Part shown: one piece after another, positions 1 to 11,067 of the stretch | How the letters are laid out: each line of letters opens with the position of its first letter | Position numbering within the stretch: position 1 is the stretch's first letter | Origin: Nannobrachium achirus | Lineage: Eukaryota > Chordata > Actinopteri > Myctophiformes > Myctophidae | NCBI GenBank assembly: GCA_963921795.1 | Contig: OY997644.1 | Span: 1,359,334 to 1,423,333 of the forward strand | Direction: 5' to 3' | Length of the DNA: 64,000 bases | The notes under the pieces: generated by a model | The model's input: only the letters and a program-made list of their open reading frames with translations | Databases searched by the model: none | Told to the model about the DNA's origin: nothing | Program-made: the position numbers and the translations under genes

Positions 1-97
1 CCTCTTCATTGCTAGTATTGCAGAGTGTTGCTGAGCTTCTCTCTTGATCGACCTCCTGCATCCTCCTTTGCTCCGGGTTCAGCCTCTCTCTGTCCTC
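1..97 (-). CDS. lsp1: LSP1-like, coding exon 5 (cut by window edge)
   Basis: After the acceptor CTACCCATAG at 98-99 the minus strand is open in phase 0 to the window edge: EDRERLNPEQRRMQEVDQER and on. The charged, Glu/Arg-rich composition suits the middle of an LSP1/caldesmon-type protein. The phase matches exon 4, whose length is a multiple of three. No donor is visible, so the exon continues to the left. Support is splice site, open frame and composition only. Confidence 0.4.
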
Positions 98-315
98 CTA
101 TGGGTAGAGTGGACATGACTAATAGATTAGATACTTAGATAGTAAGTAGTTAACAGAGGAGTTGTAGTAGATCCTAGAAAATATATTATAGATAGTAGTC
201 GCAGCAGCAGGAGCAACATTAGGGACTTTAAGCAAGGACGGCTACGGCAGTCGGCTCCGGTAACCAGAAATTGATCAGTGCTCGATAGGCAGAAACTACC
301 TTTCCACGTATTGTC

Positions 316-817
316 CAGGGGTGTCAATTGGATATGGCAGGGGTATGCAGCTGCCATACCCTGGGTCCAGGGGGGGAAATACAAGTTACTTTTAAATATA
401 GTAAATCCATGAATGTCTCTTTGTCTATCTGTGCTGGTTATTATGTTGTTAAATTACAGTAAAATAACTACAAATGCAGTATTTAACAAAATGGTCACTT
501 TAACAAGGTGGTATAATTATATTCTCCACACTGGTATTAACCCCATCTTGACACAATGGTATATTCAGCTGCACAGGTACAATGCATTATTGTTAATTGT
601 GGCACGTTTACTAACATGCCAAGTTTAGCTGCACTTAAACAACCATCCCAGGCTGCCATATTCAGCCCAAGAAACCGTAGAAACGGGGGGGAAATAAAAT
701 GTACTTAAAATAAATGTATCATGCCTGTTGCTAAGGTATGGCAACATGACTGGTGTCGCGCGTGCAAGACACCAGCCATGTTGCCATACCTTAGCTTTTT
801 CTGAACTGACGCCACTG
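316..817. mobile_element. hAT-like non-autonomous element, CAGGGGTGTC ends
   Basis: The ends CAGGGGTGTCA and TGACGCCACTG are inverted, and the element is flanked by a perfect 8-bp duplication GTATTGTC (308-315 and 818-825). The interior has a palindrome around 735-795 and a second, partly repeated block of about 300 bp that the 52067 copy lacks. It sits in the lsp1 intron between exons 5 and 4. Confidence 0.8.
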
Positions 818-985
818 GTATTGTCCATAACGTCTGCTGCATAAACCAAAGAGTTCAGTAAAAAGGGGGGCTTTTTGCTTAACGATTTTGACTGCTACGG
901 CGATTGCGTCATAGCAGATGTACTTCCGCCTCGCGGAGCCGTCCTTGCTTAAATTCCCTAGTGTTTTATTCATCCCGTCACCCAC

Positions 986-1144
986 CTCCTCTGGGATGTG
1001 ATTGTGCTCCTCCTCCAGCTTACTGGCGCTGCATCTCTCCTCCAAGCTGTGGTCGAGGAGGTCTCCCTTTCCCTGCGGCTCCTCTTCCACCCTGCAGCTC
1101 AGCTCCTCTGAACCCGACACCCGTTTCTCCAGCTCCTCAGAACC
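986..1144 (-). CDS. lsp1: LSP1-like, coding exon 4 (Glu-rich)
   Basis: This 159-nt (53-codon) segment lies between acceptor TAGTGCAG and donor GAG/GTGGGT. It is open in phase 0, as required by the end of exon 3. It reads GSEELEKRVSGSEELSCRVE and on to EEEHNHIPEE, a Glu-rich sequence with a duplicated GSEEL. I recognise no domain. Assignment to lsp1 rests on strand, phase, spacing and composition, not on a specific motif. An alternative acceptor 5 nt upstream (CCCTAG/TGCAG) would change the phase. The element at 1217-1684 begins about 70 bp upstream. Confidence 0.5.
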
Positions 1145-1216
1145 CTGCACTAGGGCTGTCACCATTACATGACATTTTACATGATGATCAGTTGCAGATG
1201 GCAGATATTGACGCAC

Positions 1217-1684
1217 TAGGGCATTCATCAAATATTCGAATATCAAAGTCACTATTCGACGTTGTTCACCGAAGTCGAATATTCGCTTTTTAATTTTTTT
1301 AATTGTTTTCTATTTAAAAAAGATATAGTTTATAAAGCTTGGCTAGATAGGAAGTCATAAGAATGAGTTGTCAATGCCCCTGGTGGATACATTTCTTAAT
1401 GCTCTATACCAGGGGTTCTCAAACCTTTTTAGGCCGTGATCCCCAAAATAAACATATTTGAACTGGGGACCCCCACCCTGACAAGCACTTGGAATTGATC
1501 TACATGCTCACAACGCCTCGCAACGCGAGGCGTTGTGAGCATGTAGATCGGCCATTTTCACAATGTTTGCCTCTTGCTTATTTAATATTTGACAGTTTGG
1601 CCAGTCCTGTCAAATATTTGACTATTCGAATACTTTGAGGTCGAATAATTCGAATACTAAAAATCACTATTCATGAATGCCCTA
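1217..1684. mobile_element. hAT-like element with TAGGGCATTC ends and ATATTCG-rich termini
   Basis: The inverted ends TAGGGCATTCAT and ATGAATGCCCTA are flanked by TGACGCAC and TGACACAT (6 of 8 matching). The subterminal DNA is rich in TATTCGAATA palindromes. The interior includes the GGTTCTCAAACC block and one hairpin module (about 1496-1558). Family mates are at 10526, 11517, 26735 and 52792. Confidence 0.75.
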
Positions 1685-1944
1685 TGACACATAACCTAAA
1701 TATACAAAGAAATGACTGCTTACAAGAAAAGAACATTGATAGTGGAAATGGCCGATCTATAAGCTCACAATGTGTCGCAAGTCGCAACACATTGTGAGCT
1801 TGTAGATCGGCCATTTCCGCTATTTTTGAAAATGTTTGAAAATATCAGAACTTTTTTTAACATGGAAACGATTATGACAAAATATTGCGATTATGTCAAA
1901 TAAATGTGATTAGACGATTATGTAATAATTGCAATCACGCCTAC

Positions 1945-2042
1945 CCTGCTCCTGTTCCTCCACGTGACTCGGCCGGCCCTCTTCCAGTCTCCTCTCTCTT
2001 TCCGACAAAGCCTCTGCCTCCTCCCCACACTCAGCCGGCCCA
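1945..2042 (-). CDS. possible extra LSP1-like exon (uncertain)
   Basis: The minus strand shows a good acceptor (CTTTGCTGCTTCAG) and a GTAGGC donor 98 nt later. One frame is open and acidic, GPAECGEEAEALSERERRLE and on, like its neighbours. The phase does not fit between exons 3 and 4 as I read them: phase 0 from this acceptor meets a stop at once. It could be an alternative exon used with the second acceptor of exon 4, a dead exon, or chance. Confidence 0.25.
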
Positions 2043-2425
2043 CTGAAGCAGCAAAGGAGACATTGAAATAGTAGTTTTAGCCTGCAAACAGGCAGGCACA
2101 ACCCTGTATAAGCTTCAACCCGGGAGGTTTAACCTGCCCATAGGCCTACGCAATCCTATTCAGGACCTTTGCCGGTTTCCCCAAACATACTGTAGGTCTC
2201 CAAAGCATTTTTGGTGGCAAAGTTGCTTTTATGGCAAAGTATCGTGTAAATAGCCCATTGTGTTTAAATACTTCCTACAAAACGTCACCTTTCGAAAAAT
2301 AAAGACATAAAAAATAAAATAAACATCTAAAATGTTCAAAAGTAGAGAAAATAACCAATTGACAAACTCACAATGTATTATGTGATGGATAGTGAGCAAC
2401 AATTTGCCATTTTTTAAATACCTGT

Positions 2426-2650
2426 AATTGCCGGACTATAAGCCACAGCTTTTTTCCCGTGTTTTGAACCCTGCGGCTTATACAACGGTGTGGCTTATAT
2501 AGAGATTTTTACAGCTAATGGCCAGTTAGTTCGTTTTACAATGGTCTTTAACAAGGACTTATAGATTTTTACAGCAAACGGCCACCAGGGGCGCTCTAGC
2601 GGGAAGCAGGAAGGACACCTGTGGCTTATAGTCAGGTGCGGCATATATAT
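2426..2650. repeat. foldback repeat, CCGGACTATAAG type
   Basis: The ends GCCGGACTATAAGCCAC and GTGGCTTATAGTCAGG face each other about 220 bp apart. The sequence is related to the intact TA-flanked element at 41288-41549. No clear target duplication remains. Confidence 0.55.
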
Positions 2651-3175
2651 GTAAACATTTGTTATTTGTTCTAAATTTAGCTGGTGCGGCAGTCTAGCAA
2701 CACACCAAATTTCTCTTTCTGATCTTGAGCTGAAAAGTCTGAAAACCCCTGTTCTACATAGAGGCCACAGATTGCATTTCTGCCAGCAACTATGCTTCCT
2801 TCCACAGCTAATGTATTACTTCTTCCTGGACGAGAGCATCAACCAAATCATCAACCAGTGTGCAACTGGATTACAACTGTGCCATGTTGGGTCATAAAAA
2901 ACACTGACATTCATTTTCCAGTTCACCAGTTATAACTGTTTAGGTTTTCTTCTTCTATGTAAATTCAGTTACACGATGTCGTAATTTCCTTTGTTTATTA
3001 ACATGGCAGTGGTCATGTTTTCGAGCGATGGGTTTTAACCAGCAGGCCACCTTCAGATCAAGATTTTTTTTCAGAGCCAAAGATAAAATCACATTGAGGG
3101 CTTGTAAATCTGCCATTTTTGTTTACTGTCCACCTATCTTCGCTTATTGCGACATGCCCAGAATAGGGATGCTAG

Positions 3176-3707
3176 CAGGGACGTGCTGGCCATTTGGAAA
3201 AGCGGGACAACTCCCGAACGGCTGGTTCATTCCGGCTGGTCCAGGCCGGCCATTAGGAAAAAAATACAAATAAAATGTCGGCCTTTGTTCCATTTTGGGG
3301 TTGGGCGGCCAAAAAAGTAAATCGTCACTGTCCGGCAGAAACCTCGTATCTCCAAGTTTCAAATTTGTAATTTTTTTTTTCGCAAAGCAAAGCCCTGCTT
3401 CATCATACAAGGCTGTTGCACAAAAGTAGTGAAAACAGCAGATCTAAAAGCACACAACGCCTCGCACCACGAGGCGTTGTGTGCTTGTAGATCAGCTGTT
3501 TTCACTCGTTTAAATCATTTTTTAAATGATAAATACAAAACAAACGGTTTTGGACATACAAGGTTTCACCCAACAACGACAAAATATAACTCATGTAATT
3601 GGCCCACTGGCTTGTCACTTGTCATGATCTGAAATGGCAAATAGCAGCAGCAGCGCTATAGAGAGATCTCTTTCTATAGCGCGCAATGAGGGCCCAGCAT
3701 GTCCCTG
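3176..3707. mobile_element. hAT-like element, CAGGGACGTGCTGGCC ends, with nested element
   Basis: The inverted ends CAGGGACGTGCTGGCC and GGCCCAGCATGTCCCTG are flanked by a perfect 8-bp duplication GATGCTAG (3168-3175, 3708-3715). Inside lies a TATCGTC-ended element (about 3319-3587), and inside that is one hairpin module, so three layers are stacked. Relatives are at 13302 and 32204. Confidence 0.85.
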
Positions 3708-4244
3708 GATGCTAGGGTTCATGTGGTTAATTAAGCAGTGTTCTTACCATGGTTTTATTGTTAGGAGGTTCTGGTAGGAGGTCCTGTCTGCTGTGTGGCC
3801 ATTGGTATGCTGTCTGAACACCGTGGAGCTATACGACACCTTCACTTCCTTCTTATTGACGCCCGTCTGCCAAGAAGCCAGAGGAAAAGTAGTGGTATTC
3901 AGTGGTGACAGTGGTGTTCAACTTTTTCCAAGTCAATCAAAAATTATGCATTTTGCAGTGGAACCCCCATCAGAAAATATCTAGGGCCAGCGACCCCGAT
4001 ACAATGTTTGATTGTTAAAATGTAAAAAGATATTCCAATTTATTATATAAAATAATAGACGACCTACAAGCTCGCAACATGTCGCATTGAGACGCGTTGT
4101 GAGCTTGTAGATGGTCTATTCCAGCCAAAGGGTTCAAGTGGTTGAATTGATCAACACATTTAGCTGAGGGCACACAGTAAAATGTTCTGTTAACTTATCA
4201 ATGATTGAAATTAAAGCTGAAATCCAGAACTTGTTTAAAAAAAG

Positions 4245-4251
4245 AATTAAA

Positions 4252-4335
<84 letters not shown>

Positions 4336-4360
4336 GTGTGTGTGTGTGTGTGTGTGTGTT
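4245..4360. repeat. compound microsatellite A(n)-(TA)n-(TG)n
   Basis: A poly-A run is followed by about 18 TA units and then by TG/TATG units. It is simple sequence with no gene. Confidence 0.95.
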
Positions 4361-4385
4361 ATTTAAACCAATCTGTATAGTAGAG

Positions 4386-4575
4386 CAGTGTTTCTCAAAG
4401 TTGATTCCAGGGACTCTGTGGGTTGATTTAAGGGGGTCTAAATTGACCCATACAAGTCTATAACTCTGACAGTGTACAAATAGAACCAAATGAACCCTAT
4501 CGGGTCCATTTAGTTCCATTTGACACCGTCAGAGTTAAGGGGAGACCTTGAAATTTAAAAGTTTGAGAAACACTG
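4386..4575. mobile_element. 190-bp hAT-like MITE, CAGTGTTTCTCAAAG ends
   Basis: The ends CAGTGTTTCTCAAA and TTTGAGAAACACTG are inverted, with a perfect 8-bp duplication TAGTAGAG (4378-4385, 4576-4583). It is non-coding. The ends resemble hAT/Charlie-type termini. Confidence 0.85.
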
Positions 4576-4682
4576 TAGTAGAGTATATTATAACTAGCAC
4601 ATGTGCAGAGGTTGGTCTCCCTACTACTGTTCCATTGACACATTTAGATCCTCGAGTCTAGTAGGACACCTAGTGGTGATCT

Positions 4683-4775
4683 GTGTTAGCTCAGTGGTAG
4701 AAACCTGGTCTCACATCAAGGAGATCAGGGTTAGAATGCCGGTGGGCCGAGGACGACAAAGTGTCGGACTGCAGA
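4683..4775 (+). repeat. tRNA-like SINE fragment
   Basis: It contains an A-box-like TTAGCTCAGTGGTAG and a weak B-box-like GGGTTAGAATGCC about 40 bp on. It does not fold as an intact tRNA and has no clear tail, so I read it as a decayed tRNA-derived SINE head. Confidence 0.35.
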
Positions 4776-4796
4776 TTTAACACTGCAGATTAGGGG

Positions 4797-5100
4797 TGTA
4801 AATACATTTTTATATACGATACGCATCACGATACATGGTTGACAATATTGTTATTGGTTCATTCATGGCGATACGATATGATTCGATTCAAGGATTTAAA
4901 ATCAATATAGTAACTACCGGTATTTAGAAAATACATTAAATCTGTGTGAAATGTGTTAAGGGAAACATGTATTATGGATATAAATAACTAAACACTGTAA
5001 TTCTTTAGCAAATACATGGACATTATATTTCAACACATATGGACAAACCCGCTTCTTGACTAAACTCAGAAATTACAAAAATGTATCGATATATATTTTT
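4797..5100. mobile_element. fragment of TAGGGGTGTAACGATA family
   Basis: It starts AGGGGTGTAAATAC and has ATACGATA..CATCACGATACATGG as in the fuller copy at 41952-42795. Only the left part is present. Confidence 0.5.
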
Positions 5101-5134
5101 TTCTTTTTTTAAAAATACTTTTTTTTTTGCCAAT

Positions 5135-5515
5135 TATTTTGACCCCTTTTTCGCCCCAATTTAGTCGTTATACCAATTGATTCCTCCCCACACACATTTC
5201 TGTGTTGTCACTGCTGTTGTATCCTACTGACTCACCTGCCAGTGAGGAGCCCCCACCAGGAGGACAGAGAGCCTACGTTCTACTCCTCCCGCCCAACACT
5301 CCCTGCTGACAGGCTCCGCCCCAGCCCGTAGGAATACATGCATCACCCTCCCCGTCCGGCTTCCCTCCCCCGAACACGGACCAATTGTGTTCACACAGAC
5401 GCCCAACATAGCCGGTTGCACCACAGGGGATTTGAACCCACAACCTTCTGTGGTGGTGGGCAGGGAGCCAGGGACCACCCGAGCGTCAGATCGTTGCAAA
5501 TTTAAAATCTTCCCC
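5135..5515 (-). repeat. SINE-like repeat with tRNA-type B box
   Basis: On the minus strand GTGGGTTCAAATCCCC matches a Pol III B box, following a possible A box. The body (CCTCCCCACAC, GCCAGTGAGGAGCC.CCACC, CCCGCCCAACACTC) recurs at 24966-25095. It ends about 65 bp from the lsp1 exon 3 donor. Confidence 0.45.
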
Positions 5516-5578
5516 CCCAATTCAGTAACTATCGTTACAGCACTACTGCAGATGTATTCTATGGTGTTGTTGGATTAC

Positions 5579-5912
5579 CTTTTGGTCCTGGTGTGTTCTT
5601 GAAGCTTCACAGGACAGGCCGCTTCCTCCCACATCTTCTTCCTTCTCCTCTGACGGCCTGACGTTTTCCTCTGGTGCAGCTGCTGTGTTTTCACTCTCAA
5701 GTTCTTTTGGTGCAGCTGCTGTGTTTTCACTCTCAAGTTCTTTTGGTGCAGCCGTTGTGTGTTCAGGTCGCCAGTCCTCCTGCTCCTCCAGGGGGCGCTG
5801 CTGGCTACGTGTCCAGTCCTCCTGCTCCTCCAGGGGGCGCTGGTTACAGTCGCTGAAGCCCTCGTCTTCCTCCACGGCCGGCTGCTGGCTGGCCTTCATC
5901 TGCGTGTCACGC
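5579..5912 (-). CDS. lsp1: LSP1-like, coding exon 3 (acidic, repeated)
   Basis: The acceptor CCCTCCAG and donor AAAAG/GTAATC bound 334 nt that are open in the phase set by exon 2. The key motif is VEEDEGFSDCNQRPLEEQ, close to the DEDEGFGDWSQRPEQ segment I recall from mammalian LSP1; it is the best evidence for the gene's identity. The exon then carries two copies of QRPLEEQEDW and two copies of APKELESENTA, so it contains short internal duplications. It ends KTHQ-like (ASRTHQDQK) on a whole codon. The protein is expected to be disordered and acidic here. Intron 2 to the right is about 5.2 kb and filled with transposons. Confidence 0.7.
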
Positions 5913-6174
5913 CTGGAGGGGACAGAGGACACAAGGCATTTTTTTTTTTTTTGTCTTTTTCCCTTTATCCGTTCCAGGCTGCATACTACTAAGAACAATA
6001 GAGACCTACAGTACATATCACCTTTTTCCTTCGCCAAAGAAAAGAAACTCACTAAATGTTAAGAATATTTCACTAAACCATGATGTAGTGATTGTTTTTA
6101 CCCTCCAGTCAAATATATTATAGCGAGGGCTGTTAGGGCCAGATTCGAGCAAAAACCAGACACGGCTGATAAAA

Positions 6175-6757
6175 GCGCCACATTTTTTCCACATGTTCTC
6201 CATCACCATACGTTTCATTTTGGACGGGGGGGCCAAAATGAAACGTACGACATCAAGATGGCAGAAGGCGGCCATCTTGGACTTCAAAGATGGTGCCCCC
6301 CTGCCCTGGTGCCAATATCTCAGCTTCCAAAGCCACTTAGGTCAATCTTGGTGTCAAAATATACATGTATTGTGCCAAGGAATACAATAAAACTATATAG
6401 GGAATATCAATAAGTGACTAATTCTGCCAATAGTAGATCATTTGGGTCATTCTGGCAACAAATGGATGTACAAAACTATGTATCTCCACCTCCACCTTTA
6501 ATTCATCTTGGCACAAATAAAACATTTATTGGCATTTGGATTGTGATTCTTCTCTAGGTCGTCCTCAGACGAGCCCTCCATCGTTGTTTCCAGTCATCTC
6601 GGTTCTCCATACATCTGGCCAGCTCATTGGTGCTCATTGGTGATTCTTACTCAGATTATTTTGACACCAAGATTCCAATTGGCTTGGAAGCTGAGATATT
6701 GGTCCCCCGTCCAAAAAGAAACGTATGGTGATGGAGAACATGTGGAAAAAATGTGTC
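6175..6757. repeat. large inverted repeat (foldback element)
   Basis: The left arm (about 6175-6360) and right arm (about 6661-6757) are inverted copies sharing CCACATGTTCTCCATCACC, CATACGTTTC.TTTTGGACG and CAATATCTCAGCTTCCAA. The centre is unrelated. I could not define the ends. A minor palindrome at 6207-6247 (CATTTTGGAC..CCAAAATG) sits in the left arm. Confidence 0.6.
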
Positions 6758-7667
6758 ATCAAAGACAGAAAACATTAGATAATAACCTAAAGTGGTATTC
6801 AGGAAAATATAACCCAGACTATTCTGAGGCACTTGAGGGGCCACCCCGAGCACGGGCTCTGTCACAGGAGACCGACCACCGTTCCAACAGAGGCTGCCAT
6901 ATTTTCAGAAAAAGTTGGTCTTTCTTGATAAATAAGTACCGAATAGAGGGTATGCACATGCATAAAGTGAATGGCAAATCGAGTGGCAAAGTGAGTTGCG
7001 AAGTGAGTTTAATGTTGTTTAATGTCATTTAAAGCAATCAATAGGACTTGGATGTATGGGCTGTCAAGGCCAGAAAGTAGTGTTTTGCCACTCAGTAGGC
7101 GTTCCTGCATAACTTCTGGGTATGATGATGATGTCACCCGCATACCTTCTTTTCTCCCCATATGGAGCACGTTGCCCAAGTCTCTGAGCCATTGCTGAAA
7201 TGAAGGGCTAGATTCTGATTTCCATTGTTGCAGTATTAGACGTTTAGCCAACAGCGTGCACAAGGAGATCGCTCGACCTAGCGGACCTACAGACGAATTA
7301 ATAGAAGGATCAAATGTAACTGATCCAAACATGTCAATGGTTTTATTAAGGGCTTTTGATAAACAATCGAAAATGAGGGACCAAAAATAATTTCAGTTTT
7401 GGCAGAACCAGAAATGATGGGCAAGTTTGCCTGTCTCCACTTTACATTTATCACACAAGGGAGAAGTATTAGGGTATATGGCTGTAACCTTGACTTCTAG
7501 TAGTGTAGTCTGTGTACTACTTTGAATTGAATTTGAGCCTCCAAATCATACATTATGTCAAAACAGTGAACACCAACTCTAAGACACTTGTGATAAGCTA
7601 GTCAAATGTGGCATAATAGTCCCTGACCTGTTTAGTAGTGGTTCAAAGTCACAAGATCCCCTAACTA

Positions 7668-8010
7668 GGGATGGGACGATAAGCGATATTATCGTGATAA
7701 AAAAAACACTTACGATTTAATTTAACGTGATATCGTCCTCCGTCATGCACCTTTTATTTGCAGAGCTGCATATCTGGTACCACTTAAACCCTCAATAATT
7801 TGTAAACGGTACGTATAAAATATGTGTAGTCTTTTTTTCACTCCATCAAATGTCTTTTCCCCAAAAAATAGCCGATCTACAAGAGTTGCGACGTGTTGTG
7901 AGCTTGTAGATCTGCTATTTTTTGGCAATGTGCGGCCCCAGGATAATGGATTTTGATTATCGTTTAATATCGTAAATCGTGATTTCTTTTGTCGCAATAA
8001 TCGTGATAAA
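7668..8010. mobile_element. TAGGGATGGGACGATA element, right end missing
   Basis: It starts TAGGGATGGGACGATAAG followed by ATATTATCGTGAT, holds one hairpin module (7862-7924) and then the CGATTTACGATATT-like right half. No terminal CATCCCTA is found. Relatives are at 23069, 25104 and 48639. Confidence 0.65.
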
Positions 8011-8985
8011 ATTGTACTGACGAAAAAGAGGAAATGTCTAACGTCTAACTTCTTAAACAAACACCAATCAAGGATGGATTAGCTCCAATATGAGGAGTTC
8101 TATGACAGAAGTGATCGTCATGGCACACAGGACAGAACGTCATTCCAATCAGAGACCGACTTCATGACAGATTATCAGCTTGTGAGGTGGATGAAAGGTA
8201 TACTTAGCAACGCAGCCACTTGCCCTTGATTAACATGTTATTGTCTGACAAGACATTACACACCACATCCAAACCATACACACAGCAACTAGCTACTGAA
8301 GCGTGTAATTGCGGCAGCCACGCCAATTAGTCACAAATTCACTTTCCTTAGGAGTCAGCATCGCTGAGACCCATTCGATTTTGCAGACACTTCTTGATTG
8401 GGACCTTCATTTAGAAATAACAAGGCTTTAATGTGTTTTACAGGTTATTTACAACCAATAAAGTCATATAAAACGTCCATATAATATTAAGCAGTGCGTG
8501 TGTACTTGGCCTTCTCTGCTGTAATGTTCTCATAGTATTATGCTGTGTGACTCCATGCCCTGTAATGTCCCATTGCTCCAATTTGTGTCATGTCTACAGT
8601 AAGCGCTTTTTCTTTGCTTGCTGCCTTGAGCCAATTAAGAGGTTTGTGTTGTGTCGTTGTCACAGCACATGCAGCAAGTCAAAGTCATTTAGCCGTATGG
8701 ACCTCATTTCAACAGTGTAGCGTACACTGTGGCCAAATGTAAAGGCCTTTATTTGAGGCCTCTCATTGGCATTAACAAGAGAAAATAAGATGTGGCTTTT
8801 ATTGTCCCCCGTGTGTAGAATGTGTTTTGAGCACAGTGCTGTGCAATGACATTACACCAAGGCCATCACAATTCACCATCACGTTTCACATAAATCCAGA
8901 GACAAAACCATTACACATTAAGAGACATGACAGACAGTGACATTTAAATGGTGAACACATATGTTTATGCTCAGAGCATTACTTC
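8011..8985. other. intronic sequence without recognised features
   Basis: This is the longest low-repeat stretch of lsp1 intron 2. I see no splice-bounded open frame, hairpin module or terminal repeat. It could hold regulatory DNA, but nothing in the sequence shows it. Confidence 0.4.
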
Positions 8986-9657
8986 TAGCCGGGGAGCCAC
9001 AGGCCAAACATGAGAGAGGACCTGTGACGTCATGACACACTTTTTATTTTTGTTTTTTCTATTAATTTGGTCAATAAGGTACACAGAATGAGAGGCCTGC
9101 TCTGCCGGAAACACTGCGAAAAAAAGTTTCCCATTGACTTCACTATACAGGAAAAAACACCAAAAATAAATATACTTTAAGTAGCATGTGAGGCGTCAAA
9201 CTAGGGGTTCTTGATGATTCTGAATCCATTGCAAACATTTGTTTTGCATGAAAAACATTCCTTGGGCTAGATTTCAGCCTCTCAAAATGGTGAAAAGTCA
9301 TGAGTCATCACTTTTCACCGATTTGTTGGTCCGTTTTCCAGCCCAAGGAAGGTTTTTCATGCAAAACAAATGCTTGCAATGGATTCGGAATCATCAAGAA
9401 CCCCTAGTTTGATGCCTCACATGCTACTAAAAGCATATTTATTTTGGTGTGTTTTTTCCTGTATAGTGAAGTCGATGGGACAGTGATACAAATGGCCATA
9501 ACTTTTTTTCGCAGTGTTTCCGACAGAGCAGGCCTCTCATTCTGTGTACCTTAATGACCAAATGAATAGAAAAAACAAAACAAAAATAAAAAGTATGTCA
9601 TGACGTCACAGGTAAAACCCTATTCTTTGAGCTTTTGGGCCTGTGGCTCCCCGGCTA
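8986..9657. mobile_element. 670-bp palindromic element, TA-flanked
   Basis: The two halves are inverted copies along about 300 bp each, from TAGCCGGGGAGCCACAGGCC to GGCCTGTGGCTCCCCGGCTA. TA lies at both ends (8986-8987, 9656-9657), which suggests a mariner-like target. The middle block AAGTAGCATGTGAGG..TCAAACTAGGGG is also the core of the palindrome at 46227-46634. Confidence 0.8.
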
Positions 9658-9936
9658 TTCAGGGAATATTTACGTTTTTGAATAGCTGATATTCAGAATG
9701 CAAAATGTGGGAGGGGTCTGATATGATCTTTCTTGGCATGTCTCATTATAGAATAAAAAATGTTTGTAGCGAGAGCCTTTTCTTTACTCTGTATAGTCCA
9801 GCAGGGACATTTTTTGGTTAATATAATAATGGGACCAGAAGACTGCCAAACCAAAACACACTTATCTGATAATAATCTCAATATCTGTTCCGTATAATCA
9901 CCAGTTTAATATCGTACAGTTTACATACTCATTGTA

Positions 9937-10172
9937 TTAGGGCCAGTTCACCTCTGGGGCAACCAGATCTTATTTTATTGTTGTTTGGGACACGATCAAC
10001 ACAATCCTGAGTAATGTTTTGTGTTAAATCTGTGTTTTGAGATATTTTAGTATTTCAGCATGAATGATGATGCATTTTGCATCATATGATGCAGCATGAT
10101 GACTGTGTTGATCGTGTCCCAAACAACAATAAAATAAGATCTGGTTGTCCCAGAGGTGAACTGGCCCTTTAA
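9937..10172. mobile_element. foldback MITE, GGGCCAGTTCACC ends
   Basis: Arms of about 75 bp run from GGGCCAGTTCACCTCTGGG to CCCAGAGGTGAACTGGCCC, both with GTTTGGGACACGATCAACAC. The right flank is TTTAA and the left TATTA, so a degraded TTAA-type target is possible. Confidence 0.75.
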
Positions 10173-10525
10173 ACACGGCTGAACTCTGGAGCTCACTCTC
10201 CACAATAAGACTCAAACCAGGCAGCATCAGATTAACCTTTATGATCAGTGGTGACATCACATCTGAATATCTCCCCGCTTTCATTTTGAAGTGGTCACTG
10301 GTGTACAATGACATCATTGCAATGTTTTTAACAGTCAGTCACCCTAGCAGCCTCATGTTGTAAACATTAATTATACTGAACATTTTTTACTGAATGGTTT
10401 TGCAATAAAGTATTTATGATTCTGATTCCAAGGTTATAGCACGAGTTCTCTCACATGCGGTTATTTATGCATCGTGGTTTTGATTACCAATAAATCCTAA
10501 CTCTCTCTCTCTCTCACACACACAC

Positions 10526-11018
10526 GGGCATTCACGAATAGTGATTTTTAGTATTCGAATTATTCGACCCCAAAGTATTCGAATAGTCGAATATTCGACA
10601 GGACTGGCCAAAAGAGGCGAACATTGTGAAAATAGCCGATCTACATGCTCACAACGCCTTGCGTTGTGAGGCGTTGTGAGCATGTACGGTAGATCTGCTA
10701 TTTTCACAATATTTATCTGCGGAACTGAGTCACATTAAATTCCAAATGCTTGTCAGGGTGGGAGTCCCCAGTTCAAATATGTTTATTTTGGGGGTCACGG
10801 CCTAAAAAGGTTTGAGAACCCCTGGTATAGAGCATTAACAAATTCATCCACCAGGGGAATTGACAACTCATGACTTCCTATCTAGCCAAGCTTTATAAAC
10901 TATATATTTTTTAAAGAGAAAACACAAAAATAAAAATAAGCGAATATTCGACTTTGGTGAACAACGTCGAATAGTGACTTTGATATTCAAATATTCGAAT
11001 ATTCGGTGAATGCCCTAG
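10526..11018. mobile_element. GGGCATTC/ATATTCG hAT-like element
   Basis: It runs from GGGCATTCACGAATAG to GGTGAATGCCCTAG, with the hairpin module at 10628-10708 and the TTGAGAACCCCTGG block. Its left edge abuts a (CT)n(CA)n tract. It lies about 50 bp downstream of the lsp1 exon 2 donor. Confidence 0.75.
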
Positions 11019-11067
11019 TGGGAGGTACATTGTTCTGTCTCTACTCACAGATATTGCGTCAACTTAC

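Noticed and set aside
904-1293. Plus-strand 129-codon frame opposite lsp1 exon 4
   Set aside because: It is the antisense shadow of the exon and runs on into the TAGGGCATTC element. No family match.
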